This document shows positions 55,301 to 63,629 of a stretch of DNA of 64,000 bases, piece by piece (position 1 is the first letter of the stretch; each line of letters opens with the position of its first letter). This DNA comes from Salinivibrio kushneri. Lineage in GTDB: Bacteria; Pseudomonadota; Gammaproteobacteria; Enterobacterales; Vibrionaceae. The DNA lies in assembly GCF_027286325.1 (NCBI RefSeq), contig NZ_CP114588.1:1054001-1118000 (forward strand), written 5' to 3'. The translations under genes and the position numbers were made by a program. The notes below the pieces were generated by a model. The model saw only the letters and a program-made list of their open reading frames with translations, had not been told where the DNA came from and made no database searches.

Positions 55301-57081
55301 AAATGGTCTCGACGATTCGAGACTCTTCTTTCTCATTGCTTGAGATAATCAACGATATTCTTGATTTTTCCAAAATCGAATCAGGACAAATGGAGTTGGA
55401 CCCGACTGACGTTAATTTGCTCGACTTAATTGAGAAAACCTTGGACGCACTATGGGTGAGTGCTGATCAAAAAGGCGTCGAACTCTTTTTCTCACATGAC
55501 TACGCCACCCCTGACTTTATATGGGTAGACCCGGTGCGAGTGCGCCAAATTCTTCTTAATTTGCTGGGTAACGCCATTAAGTTCACCAGCAAAGAAACAG
55601 AGGGAGGGCATGTCTTTGTCAAAACAACATATAGCCATGACAGTCAGATGCTCACGTTAAGTATCCGAGATACCGGCGTTGGCATGACGCACGAACAGAT
55701 GGATAAACTGTTCAAACCCTTTACGCAGGCGGATAGTTCCACCACGCGGCGATACGGAGGGACGGGCCTAGGACTGAGTATCTCCAAGTCATTTGTCGAT
55801 ATGATGGGTGGGGAAATTCGGGTCGAGAGTGAGTTTGGTAAAGGCAGTGAGTTTATAGTCCAAGTACCTGCGCCCAGTAGCGCCAAAACCCATGAAACCA
55901 ATCGACGTTATCCGTTTTCTGCGTTTTCTTTTGTTTTATTTATCGACCATGAACCGCTTGAGAATACCTGTATAGCATTGCTTGAAAGCTTACACCCCCG
56001 TGAGATTCTGGATGCAAACGTCACGGTGCCAGCTAACTGGAACCCGGATACCATGATTGCGGTTACAACAGATGAAAGTATTTTGGAAAGACATCAAGGC
56101 ATGCGTTGCCTGTTGCTTGGAGATGATTTAGCTGGACATGACACCTATAAATATCCAGGACCTTATCGGTTAAACCGATATCCCCTTAAACCCAGTGAAT
56201 TTGTTCTGGGGGCTGCAGTGATGTGCGGGCTTGAGAGTCCGGATGTTGATTGGAATGAAGCGGTAAATGGCGATGTCTTGGCCTATAGCAGTCAATTAGA
56301 TGCACAAATGTGTGGCACTATTTTATGCGCAGAAGATCAGCCAACCAACCAGCTCGTTCTCGCCAAGCAGCTAAAACAGCTTGGTTACCAATTTGAAATG
56401 ACATCGGATGGCAAAGAGGCACTTGAGAAATGGCACCAAGGAGAGTACGCAATGCTCTTAACGGACTGCCATATGCCCGAAATGGATGGCTTTGAATTAG
56501 CGGCTGAGATAAGACGACTAGAAGCTGAAGAAAATCGCGAGCGTACGTTAATTATTGCCATCACCGCTAATGCACTTGTGGGAGAAGCGGATCACTGCTT
56601 GCAATCGGGGATGGATGACTATATTTCCAAACCTGTTGAGCTTCAGACGCTTAAACGCGTACTGGCATTACGCCTTAGAGGGCGAGCGTTGAGAAAGGGC
56701 GAACCCGCAGTGGCTGAGACCAGTGAAGATGTCTCTCATACGGAGCCGCTCATCGATGATAGTCAGCTTGAGAAAGTCATTGGCAGCTCAGATCAGGAAA
56801 TGAAGCGCGCCATATTGTCCATGTTCTGGGAGGGTGTGTCGGCGGATGTCAATGCGCTTGAACAGGCTATTGTAGGGGCCGACGATGACAAAGTAAGAGC
56901 GATTGCACATGGAGCAAAGGGTGCATCTGCATCAAGTGGGGCGATGCGTTTGAGCGAGCTATTCCGAGTCATCGAAAACAGCAGTCACGACCTTGAACAA
57001 GTAAGAGCTGTGTTTACCGAAATAAGTGCAATGATGACCGCAATTGAAACCGATCTGCGGGAAGAAAAAATCATTCAATGA
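52297..57081 (+). CDS. LOV- and PAS-containing hybrid sensor histidine kinase (1594 aa)
   Basis: Domains in order: TM1 (about 7-27), periplasmic dCache-like sensor (30-325), TM2 (328-348), HAMP (350-400), LOV domain (about 415-540), PAS resembling FixL (560-690), PAS (695-815), PAS_3 (830-945), HisKA with H975 in [14 protein letters not shown], HATPase ([26 protein letters not shown]), a degenerate receiver (about 1205-1330), a receiver with D1390 ([12 protein letters not shown]) and an Hpt domain with H1538 ([10 protein letters not shown]). The LOV part has GKNCRFLQ (Cys464) plus the other flavin-contact residues ([19 protein letters not shown]), so FMN binding and blue-light adduct formation are expected. 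Overlaps the upstream REC-EAL gene. Confidence 0.93.
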   Translation: MKFSVKLPIILLMLGGLMLASVTVVSWKGRDLLQESILTNIERDAALLIRLIERNLFERYHDARAFPLSLGSIESDSLSNRQVNDNTVRNLNELIANYKVYRRIAIVSMEGELLAINNQNKHGKSLAPLDLSQAQIMNSVWFNEILNGQTLDPEQPNSTYVTGPERFIFGSNATSYDMIFASVIRNTANRAVGIWVNVVDFSTVESIVAESYDLLAKRGLVSAELTLLDRHGRIIVDYDPVGQNEATYQRDFQVLGKLNLATNGVEGARLAVAGLTGSNISTHYRKQVDQVTGFAHTEGAYDYPGLGWSAMIRVEVGEALLAPNTLYKNSFIMTATLLSLIVLLAFYVSRQVFKPLGQLSTAVRKLARGEHNFSLPQRDRGDEVGIMASELLKLRDIVSERESLIRETEEQRFQLDIQSRAIEATATGIIVSDVRLADYPIIYANKAFETLTGYSSKEVVGKNCRFLQADDRDQPEFERLRYALKNALSCSVVVRNYKKDGTLFYNNLRLDPIFDDAGALTHYIGMQSDITEFKQVDDEAKFKLEQEIQRRTQDLQESEGRLRTVFDTALDGMVVIDTQGNILEVNRSLELIFGRIREELVGENVSILMPDKYKADHDGFISQYQLTGSKKLIGTPRKLQGMHKSGREFPIEVSVGETWFGDTQGFVGVIKDITVEEDVKQRERRLQDALKEREVIYRTAFDQAAVGICRVDLEGNFIEVNDRMSEILGYSQEALLQLSYQDITHPDHLAASHAQVAQLTIGESRSFSMDKQYITQGGEALWATVSVSTVMDEDGSPRYFIAALEDISQRKAIEGELLSAKRARDELLRGMQLASDAGGICNWSMDVKTGELKWDENMYRLYGLSPESPVNYEVWKSCIHPDDRQKAIEEVEAALNESNVFNSEFRILHPETHKVRWIKAAANVVKDEQVGREVLFGINLDITHDRQTQAKLEKESVMARNANEAKSRFLATMSHEIRTPMNGVIGMVDLLKETPLEPEQSKMVSTIRDSSFSLLEIINDILDFSKIESGQMELDPTDVNLLDLIEKTLDALWVSADQKGVELFFSHDYATPDFIWVDPVRVRQILLNLLGNAIKFTSKETEGGHVFVKTTYSHDSQMLTLSIRDTGVGMTHEQMDKLFKPFTQADSSTTRRYGGTGLGLSISKSFVDMMGGEIRVESEFGKGSEFIVQVPAPSSAKTHETNRRYPFSAFSFVLFIDHEPLENTCIALLESLHPREILDANVTVPANWNPDTMIAVTTDESILERHQGMRCLLLGDDLAGHDTYKYPGPYRLNRYPLKPSEFVLGAAVMCGLESPDVDWNEAVNGDVLAYSSQLDAQMCGTILCAEDQPTNQLVLAKQLKQLGYQFEMTSDGKEALEKWHQGEYAMLLTDCHMPEMDGFELAAEIRRLEAEENRERTLIIAITANALVGEADHCLQSGMDDYISKPVELQTLKRVLALRLRGRALRKGEPAVAETSEDVSHTEPLIDDSQLEKVIGSSDQEMKRAILSMFWEGVSADVNALEQAIVGADDDKVRAIAHGAKGASASSGAMRLSELFRVIENSSHDLEQVRAVFTEISAMMTAIETDLREEKIIQ

Positions 57082-57097
57082 ATGTAAGAGGCGCGAT

Positions 57098-58021
57098 GTG
57101 ATACATATCAACACGCAAGACCAAATTCCTTTTGAACACTTTGAAAAAGCGAGTCGCGATACACTCAAATACTTAAATAAAAAGTTTGGTTACGGTACGT
57201 GGATGATGACTCGCAAGCATGAAAATCAATGGGTCATCTTACAAGTAGAAGGTAACAAATACGGTATTGATGAATTGACCACACTCAGGTGGAGCGATTC
57301 AATGTGCAGCCGTATGGTGCAGGGCGAAGGGCCGCGTTGGGCGCCTGACGTTGACAGTGTTCCCGCATATGTGAATGCGCCAATTTACCACGCCGAGACT
57401 ATTAAGTCGTACATAGGGATCCCCGTTTGCTATTCGGATGGTAACTTATTTGGCACCTTGTGTGCGATAGATACAGAACCAGTCGATCGTATTCCGCCTG
57501 ATGGCTTAGAAACCATCGAACTTGTCTCAAAATTACTTTCAACGCTATTACAGCTTGAGCTGCAAAATATCGATTTGTCGCGAAAACAAATGAGTTTTTT
57601 ACCCTCTCAATTAAAAGACCATGAAACGGGTTTTCTTAATCGATTAGGTTGGTCTTTATATTTAGAAAAAGAAGAAAGCAATATCCGCTCGGTGGGTACA
57701 CCCGTGCATGTGGTGGCTATTGATGTTTCTCAGCACAATCAGTCAGCGCACTTAAAGGATACGGCAATGATCACCCTGTTTGTGTCGATTCTCAATGGTG
57801 CCTTACATGACGGTGGCTATATCGCTCGATTGGGGGAAGATATTTACACCATGCTGTGTGCCAATAAAACCGAGGAGCAAATGGCCGTGATGGTTGAACG
57901 TCTTGCTAACGAATTGAGTGAGGCTAAGATCCCTGTCGTTATTGGCTTCAAAAAACATGATTATGGTGATAACTTGGATGTCACTGTGATTGCTGCCATA
58001 AAAAGTGTCCGGCAATCATAA
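57098..58021 (+). CDS. GAF protein with degenerate GGDEF domain
   Basis: 307 residues. N-terminal GAF domain (about 15-160): SDSMCSRMVQGEGPRWAPDV and SYIGIPVCYSDGNLFGTLCA with IDTEPV are typical. The C-terminal domain (about 180-305) has the GGDEF fold outline (HETGFLNRLGWSLYLEKE; VHVVAIDVSQHN) but the active-site motif reads RLGEDIYTML instead of GGDEF, so it should not make c-di-GMP and may bind or sense it, or act as an adaptor. GTG 57098 follows AAGAGG; an ATG at 57044 lies inside the kinase gene and is rejected. Third gene of the light-sensing cluster. Confidence 0.85.
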   Translation: MIHINTQDQIPFEHFEKASRDTLKYLNKKFGYGTWMMTRKHENQWVILQVEGNKYGIDELTTLRWSDSMCSRMVQGEGPRWAPDVDSVPAYVNAPIYHAETIKSYIGIPVCYSDGNLFGTLCAIDTEPVDRIPPDGLETIELVSKLLSTLLQLELQNIDLSRKQMSFLPSQLKDHETGFLNRLGWSLYLEKEESNIRSVGTPVHVVAIDVSQHNQSAHLKDTAMITLFVSILNGALHDGGYIARLGEDIYTMLCANKTEEQMAVMVERLANELSEAKIPVVIGFKKHDYGDNLDVTVIAAIKSVRQS

Positions 58022-58084
58022 ACATAGTATGTTCAGCCCAGTGCCGTTGGTCGAGCAGGAGTATCACCCGAGACAGGAAACGTC

Positions 58085-58819
58085 ATGCAACGTGAGCTAA
58101 CACAGACGAAACCTCGACCCTCCAAACCTTGTATGGTGTGCCAATTTGTCAAAAGTGATATGAGCCGTGCAGTGCAAAGAGTCAAGCGGACCATGACACG
58201 TACATCCGTGCCTTATGTTTCACCGGCGGATTATACAGTCCCCGATAGCCAAGCCTGTCAGCAGGCGTTAGCGCTGGTTAAACAATTTAGCCCTGAATTT
58301 TTAGTCAATCACTCCTTACGTAGCTACGCGTTTGGCTTGGCGATGAGCCACAAAGTGAAGCAAGACGTTGATAAAGAAGTCTTCTTTGTTGGCGCAATCT
58401 TGCATGATATTGGCTTAACCGATTATGTTGCTCAACAAGACACCTTTGAAATCGAAGGCGCCATCGCTGCACAAGCGTTTGCAATGGCGAAGGGTTTGTC
58501 GGCGGAACAGGCCGATCTCATTCATGAAATGGTGGCATTACATAATTCGGTGGGTGTGGCGCATCAATGTGACCCAGAAATTGCATTGCTACACTTTGGT
58601 GCGGGCGCAGATGTGGCGGGGCTTTGGATCGAAGACATCCATAAAAAGACGCTGCACGAAGTGCTTGAAGCCTATCACGATCAAGGATGTCAGGCCGGAA
58701 TGATCCAGCTCATCCAAGATCAAGTCACGCGCAAACCACATAGCTACATGTCGACCATGGTGGAATTAGGGTTCCTCAAAAAAGTGGCGAAACACCAATT
58801 TGCCTATAAACCGACGTGA
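58085..58819 (+). CDS. HD-domain phosphohydrolase-like protein
   Basis: 244 residues. HD-superfamily metal site: His in NHSLRSYAFGLAMSH (about residue 78), the HD pair in ILHDIGLTDYV (about 107) and later His in MVALHNSVGVAHQCD. The layout (FLVNHSLRSYAFG ... HDIGL) resembles the cyanamide-hydratase-like HD group rather than the HD-GYP phosphodiesterases, because no GYP follows. A Cys pair CMVC sits near the N-terminus. It lies 63 bases behind the light-sensing operon in the same direction, but a functional link is not shown. Substrate unknown. Confidence 0.85.
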   Translation: MQRELTQTKPRPSKPCMVCQFVKSDMSRAVQRVKRTMTRTSVPYVSPADYTVPDSQACQQALALVKQFSPEFLVNHSLRSYAFGLAMSHKVKQDVDKEVFFVGAILHDIGLTDYVAQQDTFEIEGAIAAQAFAMAKGLSAEQADLIHEMVALHNSVGVAHQCDPEIALLHFGAGADVAGLWIEDIHKKTLHEVLEAYHDQGCQAGMIQLIQDQVTRKPHSYMSTMVELGFLKKVAKHQFAYKPT

Positions 58820-58893
58820 GTCGTTAAACGCGATGTTAGGTTTTTGAGTCTGTCTGCTTTTCAACCATCTGAATCAAAAAGAATAAAAGGCTA

Positions 58894-58921
58894 TTGACCT
58901 CAGGTTAAATTTCATTAAAGT
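58894..58921 (+). promoter_or_regulatory. Promoter of the tRNA-Leu gene
   Basis: TTGACC (58894-58899) and TAAAGT (58916-58921) are 16 bases apart, with a GC-rich stretch just downstream, as in stable-RNA promoters. The tRNA begins 58 bases later. Confidence 0.6.
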
Positions 58922-58978
58922 ACACCCTCATCCGCAGCGCAGCCTGCGGACTGTGGTGCTACCACGCATAACTGCGTT

Positions 58979-59065
58979 GCCCTGGTGGTGGAATTGGTAG
59001 ACACAAGGGATTTAAAATCCCTCGGCGTTCGCGCTGTGCCGGTTCAAGTCCGGCCCGGGGCACCA
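58979..59065 (+). tRNA. tRNA-Leu (anticodon UAA)
   Basis: 87 bases with encoded CCA. Acceptor arms GCCCTGG and CCGGGGC, long variable arm typical of Leu (TCGGCGTTCGCGCTG), T-loop GTTCAAGTC and anticodon loop TTTAAAA, which gives UAA. The sequence closely follows the E. coli tRNA-Leu(UAA). Confidence 0.97.
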
Positions 59066-59274
59066 TAGCACTCTGTTTACTCTTATCTATCCTCCATTAC
59101 GAATAAAAACCCTTCATTTTGTCGAATTTCAAGCACAGGGTGCTTGGCACTTTCTGCTACGCAACAAGTCGATGATATTTATATATAATCGCCGCGCGTC
59201 CATGAGCGCTGACAAGCGGTAATAGCGCTTTGTGTCTTTGCCGCACTCCGGTAGGATAGCGTGAGGAGGGCGGC

Positions 59275-60153
59275 ATGAATCTAACCCAAATTGATGCGTT
59301 TTGTGCAGTCGCAGAGACCGGCTCAGTGTCTGAAGCTGCACGTCAGCTGGATGTGAATCGTTCACGATTGAGCATGGCGATTAAAGCGCTAGAACAATCA
59401 CTTAACGCCGAATTGTTTTATCGCACCGGTAACCGTCTAACCCTGTCGGAAATCGGCAAAGCTGTGTACAAAGATTTCGAGAGCATATCGGTCACGGCGG
59501 CACGTATTCGTCGTACGTGCGAGCAAGCGAACGCGGGCTTTAATGCCGAAGTGTGGATCGCACGTGATGATGCGATCCCCGATCAACTTTGGCAGGACTG
59601 GGCGCACCAGCTAAACAAGCGCTTTACCGCGACGTCCTTCAACCTCGTGTTAGCCTCGAGTGGTGATCTGGCCAATTTGGTTGAAACGCAACAAGTCGAT
59701 TTTGCCTTTGGAGTAGACTACGAGCGGATTGACGATCCGCGCATCAACTATCAACCGCTGGGTAAAATTCGCATGATGTCGGTGTGCAACAGTGAGCACC
59801 CGTTGAGTCGATTGCGTCGAGTCAGTGATGATCAATTGCGTAATGCCATGCAAGCGGTAATGGTCTATCTCAATGAAAAAGACAATCCCGAGCTTCAACC
59901 TTTCTCACGCCGCTACATTGGCTTTTCGAGCTTTGAATATATGCTCAATACCATCTTACAAGAAGAAGCGTGGGGCGTGTTGCCTGAGCCGCTGATCCGG
60001 CAATACTTACGAGAACAGCGCTTAGCAGTGATCAAACATACCTATGGTTTGACCCAAGAAGACTATTGTCTATTCACCGCCTCAGGGATGGCCGAGCATC
60101 CGGGGATCCAATGGCTGAGTGATAGCATTACCAACTACTTGTTTGATTTCTAA
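59275..60153 (+). CDS. LysR-family regulator
   Basis: 292 residues. N-terminal winged HTH (NLTQIDAFCAVAETGSVSEA ... VNRSRLSMAIKALEQSL) and a C-terminal effector domain. The effector part is short of strong signatures. It is followed by the yeiH-like gene on the same strand, separated by 138 bases that hold a perfect inverted repeat; LysR/YeiH pairs are common, so control of the transporter is likely but unproved. ATG at 59275 with GAGGAGGG just upstream. Confidence 0.9.
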   Translation: MNLTQIDAFCAVAETGSVSEAARQLDVNRSRLSMAIKALEQSLNAELFYRTGNRLTLSEIGKAVYKDFESISVTAARIRRTCEQANAGFNAEVWIARDDAIPDQLWQDWAHQLNKRFTATSFNLVLASSGDLANLVETQQVDFAFGVDYERIDDPRINYQPLGKIRMMSVCNSEHPLSRLRRVSDDQLRNAMQAVMVYLNEKDNPELQPFSRRYIGFSSFEYMLNTILQEEAWGVLPEPLIRQYLREQRLAVIKHTYGLTQEDYCLFTASGMAEHPGIQWLSDSITNYLFDF

Positions 60154-60193
60154 ATACACGGCTCGATAAGTGGTTTTTCAATAGGTTGCCATA

Positions 60194-60216
60194 TAGGTTA
60201 AGAAAAACTTAACCTA
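60194..60216. promoter_or_regulatory. Perfect inverted repeat in the lysR-yeiH gap
   Basis: TAGGTTAAG (60194-60202) and CTTAACCTA (60208-60216) pair perfectly around AAAAA; the following AACCTAGGTT (60211-60220) is itself palindromic. It is a candidate LysR operator for the transporter gene starting at 60292. No T-run follows directly, so it is not a clear terminator. Confidence 0.55.
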
Positions 60217-60291
60217 GGTTAAAAAGTTTAAGATTTTCTGAACACCTACCGAGCGCTACAATGCCGTCACTGATTTTTACTGAGCATCATT

Positions 60292-61218
60292 ATGACCGCA
60301 TACACGCGTTATCTTCCTTTTTCATTGGCTGTGTTAGCCTGTTTAACCCCTTGGGTAAGCTCGCCGATCGCTCTGGTGCTGGGCTTTTTGTTAACCTCCT
60401 TGGGCTGGGTACCAAGCGCAATCCCCCTCACCAAAATCACCAAAAAATTGCTGGCTTATTCGATTGTGGGTCTAGGGTTTGGTATCCCACTGCAAGAGGC
60501 GCTCGCCGTGACAGGCGATGGGGTAGGGCTGATTATTGCCACCATTGCAGGCACGCTGGTTTTTGGCACATTACTGGCCAAACTTATGGGACTGGATAAA
60601 AAGACCGGTCACCTGATTGCCTCAGGCACTGCGATTTGTGGCGGCAGTGCAATCGCAGCTGTCTCGCCCGCTATCAACGCGGATGATAAACAAATTGGTC
60701 TGGCGTTAGGCACGGTGTTTGTGTTGAATTCATTGGCGCTGTTTGTGTTTCCTATGGTAGGACATGCGCTGGGGCTAGATCAGCACACGTTTGGAACCTG
60801 GGCGGCGATCGCGATTCATGATACGTCATCGGTGGTGGGCGCGGCGTCCGCTTATGGTGAGCAAGCACTAACGACTGCGACCACCCTCAAACTTGCGCGC
60901 GCATTATGGATTGTGCCTGTGGCGTTTGTCAGCGCACTCATGTTTCGCAGCCACGCTAAAAAAATCACGATTCCGTACTTTATCGTTTTCTATTGTCTGG
61001 CGATTGGTATCAGTGATGTCTTTGTCCAAGCGCAACCTATCTATGAAGTGATTTTCGCCATTTCAAAGCAAGTATTAGTGGTGTGTTTATTCTTAATCGG
61101 CTGCAGTATTTCTGTCACCCAGCTACGCACGGCAGGCCCTAAGCCTTTACTGTTTGGTGTTGCGCTGTGGGTGATTATCTCCTGTACATCGCTTGCTTGG
61201 CTGCTGCTCGCTGCCTAG
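60292..61218 (+). CDS. YeiH/UPF0324-family membrane transporter
   Basis: 308 residues with about nine or ten membrane helices. The family hallmark [20 protein letters not shown] is present, followed by [20 protein letters not shown] and [20 protein letters not shown]. The family includes proteins annotated as putative sulfate exporters (PSE). Starts [20 protein letters not shown]. Neighbouring LysR gene suggests regulated expression. Substrate not proven in general. Confidence 0.92.
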   Translation: MTAYTRYLPFSLAVLACLTPWVSSPIALVLGFLLTSLGWVPSAIPLTKITKKLLAYSIVGLGFGIPLQEALAVTGDGVGLIIATIAGTLVFGTLLAKLMGLDKKTGHLIASGTAICGGSAIAAVSPAINADDKQIGLALGTVFVLNSLALFVFPMVGHALGLDQHTFGTWAAIAIHDTSSVVGAASAYGEQALTTATTLKLARALWIVPVAFVSALMFRSHAKKITIPYFIVFYCLAIGISDVFVQAQPIYEVIFAISKQVLVVCLFLIGCSISVTQLRTAGPKPLLFGVALWVIISCTSLAWLLLAA

Positions 61219-61238
61219 TCTCCATCGTTGCCTCAGGT

Positions 61239-61385
61239 TCACTCATGCGGCGTGTCCTGAGGTAAACGTAATACCGCGACCAACAGAAACGCACTGAGTG
61301 CCGCACCAAACTGCCACCATCCTGTGCTGGTTATCGCGAGGAAAAGCTGCAAGCTAATTGCCGCGAGTAACACGCCTTTTCTCAT
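61239..61385 (-). CDS. Small two-helix membrane protein (48 aa), unknown
   Basis: An ORF of 48 residues: basic start MRKG, hydrophobic segment VLLAAISLQLFLAIT, turn STGWWQFG, second segment AALSAFLLVAVL, polar tail RLPQDTPHE. The two-helix hairpin with positive N-terminus is protein-like. The ATG has only a weak AAGAAG before it. It converges with yeiH and is divergent from the CDF-like gene; the gap between them contains a perfect 16-base palindrome. No family recognised. Confidence 0.5.
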   Translation of the reverse strand: MRKGVLLAAISLQLFLAITSTGWWQFGAALSAFLLVAVLRLPQDTPHE

Positions 61386-61402
61386 CTTCTTAGTCCATAA
61401 AG

Positions 61403-61418
61403 AATCTAAATTTAGATT
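61403..61418. promoter_or_regulatory. Perfect 16-bp palindrome, candidate operator
   Basis: AATCTAAATTTAGATT is perfectly self-complementary and lies in an AT-rich gap between the divergent 48-aa membrane protein gene and the CDF-like transporter gene. No other feature is seen in the 270-base gap. Confidence 0.55.
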
Positions 61419-61655
61419 TAGTATGCGTAAAAGTTATATGCAAGCAAAATGCGATTTAGCGCTATCTCATAACTAAAACTTGTTTAGAACACTCACTGTC
61501 AGAAATATTGACAGTTACTTTTGCTTGTAAGTAATTGAAATTATATGGTTTTTATTTAACGTCTAACAGAGTGATGAAAATGTCAGCAAGTTCGTGTTTG
61601 TAAAGCGGCGCAGTAGCACCAAGAATATGTGCGTGTTTTCTACTTTTGGTGTTTT

Positions 61656-62333
61656 ATGTCTCCTCAAAACGTGATCAATGAAAAGTCAGTATTAGTGTTT
61701 TCGGCCCTTCTCGCATTGGGGTTTGCCATCGCCGGCCTTGCCGTTGGATGGATTGCTGGCTCTTTAGTGATTATGTTCGACGGTATCTACTCGTTGATTA
61801 GTCTAGTGTTAACTTTGTTGTCACTGGGAGCGTCATGGTATATCCACTCGCGCTACGCACGGCCGATCACACGTGCGCTGCTTACTCCGCTTGTTGTCGC
61901 CATTAAAGGCGCTGTGATTATGTTGTTGGTGAGTTATTCTCTGTATGAAGCGGTCTCCTCCTTGGTCGAAGGCGGACGTGCGGTTAACCCGTCATTGGCA
62001 GTGCTATTTGGTATTATCAACGTGGTGGGTTGCGGTTACGGATGGTGGATGATTGCGCGTAAAAACCAAGCAGGGCAAAGCCAGTTGGTGGAGGCGGAAT
62101 CGCGCCAGTGGCAAATGGACACCTTATTAAGTCTGGCGGTCACCTTGGGCTTTCTAGGTGCTTGGTTAGTGGCGCATTCACCTTGGTCGGATTATGCGGT
62201 TTATGCAGATCCTATGATGATGGTGTTGATGTCGTTCTACTTCATCAAAGTGCCATTTGTCATGGTGCGTAACGCGTTAAAAGAGCTCGCGCCTGTTACA
62301 GTAAAGTGGTATCGCACCCGCTCAATGGCGTAA
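61656..62333 (+). CDS. Cation diffusion facilitator-like transporter without cytoplasmic domain
   Basis: 225 residues with six membrane helices. GWIAGSLVIMFDGIYSLISL resembles TM2 of CDF proteins (Asp ligand in FDGxY), and AESRQWQMDTLLSLAVTLGF resembles TM5 with its Asp. The protein ends right after TM6 (ELAPVTVKWYRTRSMA), so the usual C-terminal metal-binding domain of about 90 residues is missing. Start ATG 61656; a GTG at 61629 would add nine residues. Ion unknown. Confidence 0.8.
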   Translation: MSPQNVINEKSVLVFSALLALGFAIAGLAVGWIAGSLVIMFDGIYSLISLVLTLLSLGASWYIHSRYARPITRALLTPLVVAIKGAVIMLLVSYSLYEAVSSLVEGGRAVNPSLAVLFGIINVVGCGYGWWMIARKNQAGQSQLVEAESRQWQMDTLLSLAVTLGFLGAWLVAHSPWSDYAVYADPMMMVLMSFYFIKVPFVMVRNALKELAPVTVKWYRTRSMA

Positions 62334-62681
62334 TCGGAACATGACGCAATACGGACCTACCCAAACGATCCTATACCCGTGCAGGGGTCGATAGATACTG
62401 AGGCGGCGTTTAGCCGCCTTATTTATGTCACCTTATGCACTATAACTTTTTAGATTGGCTTTCATATCAACCTAGATACTGTGAACGATTTCAACGTAGT
62501 GTGACGGTATACATTTTGTTCTTTATGCTCGCCTGTTGAGGTGTAGACAGCAGAACGTCGCGACGGCGCTTACACTGAAAAGTAACCATAGCGCTGGCTC
62601 GCGATTCGTCCTCCGCTCATCATCTTTTTGAATCTTTTGGTTTTATTTGCGACGTTAGCCAGTATTATTTTCTGGACGTGA
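62334..62681. other. Gene-free stretch with one terminator
   Basis: 348 bases. Apart from the terminator at 62401-62425 I see no gene or RNA that can be supported. Confidence 0.45.
62401..62425 (+). terminator. Rho-independent terminator after the CDF-like gene
   Basis: AGGCGGC and GCCGCCT pair around GTTTA and precede TATTTAT. Confidence 0.75.
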
Positions 62682-62876
62682 CCGATTAGTTCAACCTATG
62701 ACGTTCTTGAAGAAATACTCGATGGGAAACCGCTCGCTGTGGTTGATGGTTTTGACAGTTGCCATACGCATCCGATGTTAACCATACCTTTGGGGGCTCA
62801 AGCCTGTATTGATTTTGATGCCCAGACGGTCTCACTCACGCAACCTTGGTTGGCGGGTGAGCACGCAGGGCAATGA
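62682..62876 (+). pseudogene. C-terminal remnant of an S66 LD-carboxypeptidase-family gene
   Basis: An open stretch of 64 codons without a start codon reads ...DVLEEILDGKPLAVVDGFDS then CHTHPMLTIPLGAQACIDFD and ends in ...TVSLTQPWLAGEHAGQ. The GFD-x-CHTHPMLTIPLGA segment matches the C-terminal landmark (GxxxGHxxPMLTLPxG) of S66 peptidases (LdcA/MccF family). The rest of the gene (about 250 residues) is missing upstream, where a stop codon at 62679-62681 precedes. Evidently a gene decay product. Confidence 0.65.
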
Positions 62877-62883
62877 GCTTGGA

Positions 62884-63522
62884 TTAGTAAGCCACACCGA
62901 TACGTTGGCGACGGTGGGCGCCACTTTCCAGTTCGTCGATCATCGCGATAGCATAGTCAGCAACGCTGATTTTGCTGTCACCATGGTCATCGGTAAGCAA
63001 GGTATCCGCGCCAACGCGATAGCGGCCTATTTTGTCACCCGGGAAAATCTCTGCGGCAGGGCTGACGAACGTCCAATCTAGGGTATGGGCGTGCCCACGG
63101 AATACCTTCAAAGCGTCGCCTTGAGCGAGCGCTTCTGCTTTATAAGCGTCAGGGAAGTCGGGCAGGCTGACCAGCTCGACTCCCGGTGAAACTTCTAGTG
63201 AGCCAGCACCGCCGACCCAGAGTAAACGTTTGACGTTAGCGGCGGGTAACTCGTCAATTAAGCGCTTAGCGCTGTTTGCCACCATCTCATGGTTGCCTGC
63301 AGCGCGCCCGCCCACGGCGGCAATGACTGCATCAGCGTCAGCTACGGCCTGTTGTACAGAGTGATGGTTATTCAGCAAGTCGAATTGACGCACCTCGACA
63401 TCGTCGCGGGTCACTTTTTCTGGCTGACGGACAAGAGCGATAACCTCATGCCCACGATGACGCGCTTCTTCGACGATTTGGCTACCGATCCAACCTGTTG
63501 CACCAATAATTGCGATTTTCAT
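62884..63522 (-). CDS. NAD(P)-binding oxidoreductase, atypical SDR (NmrA/YwnB-like)
   Basis: 212 residues. The N-terminal cofactor motif is KIAIIGATGWIGSQIVEEAR, followed by GHEVIALVRQPEKV and DADAVIAAVGGRAAGNHEMV; later LLWVGGAGSLEVSPG and TFVSPAAEIFPGDKIGRYRV. This matches small NAD(P)H-binding proteins such as YwnB. ATG 63522 with AGGAAGA upstream is preferred over a start at 63576. Divergent from a LysR gene 107 bases away, which probably controls it. Confidence 0.9.
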   Translation of the reverse strand: MKIAIIGATGWIGSQIVEEARHRGHEVIALVRQPEKVTRDDVEVRQFDLLNNHHSVQQAVADADAVIAAVGGRAAGNHEMVANSAKRLIDELPAANVKRLLWVGGAGSLEVSPGVELVSLPDFPDAYKAEALAQGDALKVFRGHAHTLDWTFVSPAAEIFPGDKIGRYRVGADTLLTDDHGDSKISVADYAIAMIDELESGAHRRQRIGVAY

Positions 63523-63599
63523 ATTGTCTTCCTCATGCTGTGATTGCTTGGATGGATGTAGCTTATTAGCTTTCATTTATTGGATAAACAATCATAATG

Positions 63600-63614
63600 G
63601 ATACAGTTTGTATC
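63600..63614. promoter_or_regulatory. Candidate LysR operator
   Basis: GATACA-GTT-TGTATC is a perfect 6-bp dyad just before the lysR start and inside the divergent promoter region. It has the A/T-rich interrupted symmetry usual for LysR sites. Confidence 0.5.
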
Positions 63615-63629
63615 AATTAAAGAGACAAT

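Noticed and set aside
57044-57097. Longer N-terminus for the GAF/degenerate-GGDEF protein
   Set aside because: It would lie inside the kinase 3' end without a ribosome-binding site; GTG 57098 has AAGAGG at the right distance.
58979-59100. Prophage or island attachment site at the tRNA-Leu 3' end
   Set aside because: No integrase gene and no repeat of the tRNA 3' end were seen downstream in the window.
59129-59365. Minus-strand 78-codon ORF between tRNA-Leu and lysR
   Set aside because: It overlaps the start of the LysR HTH on the other strand and has no protein-like features.
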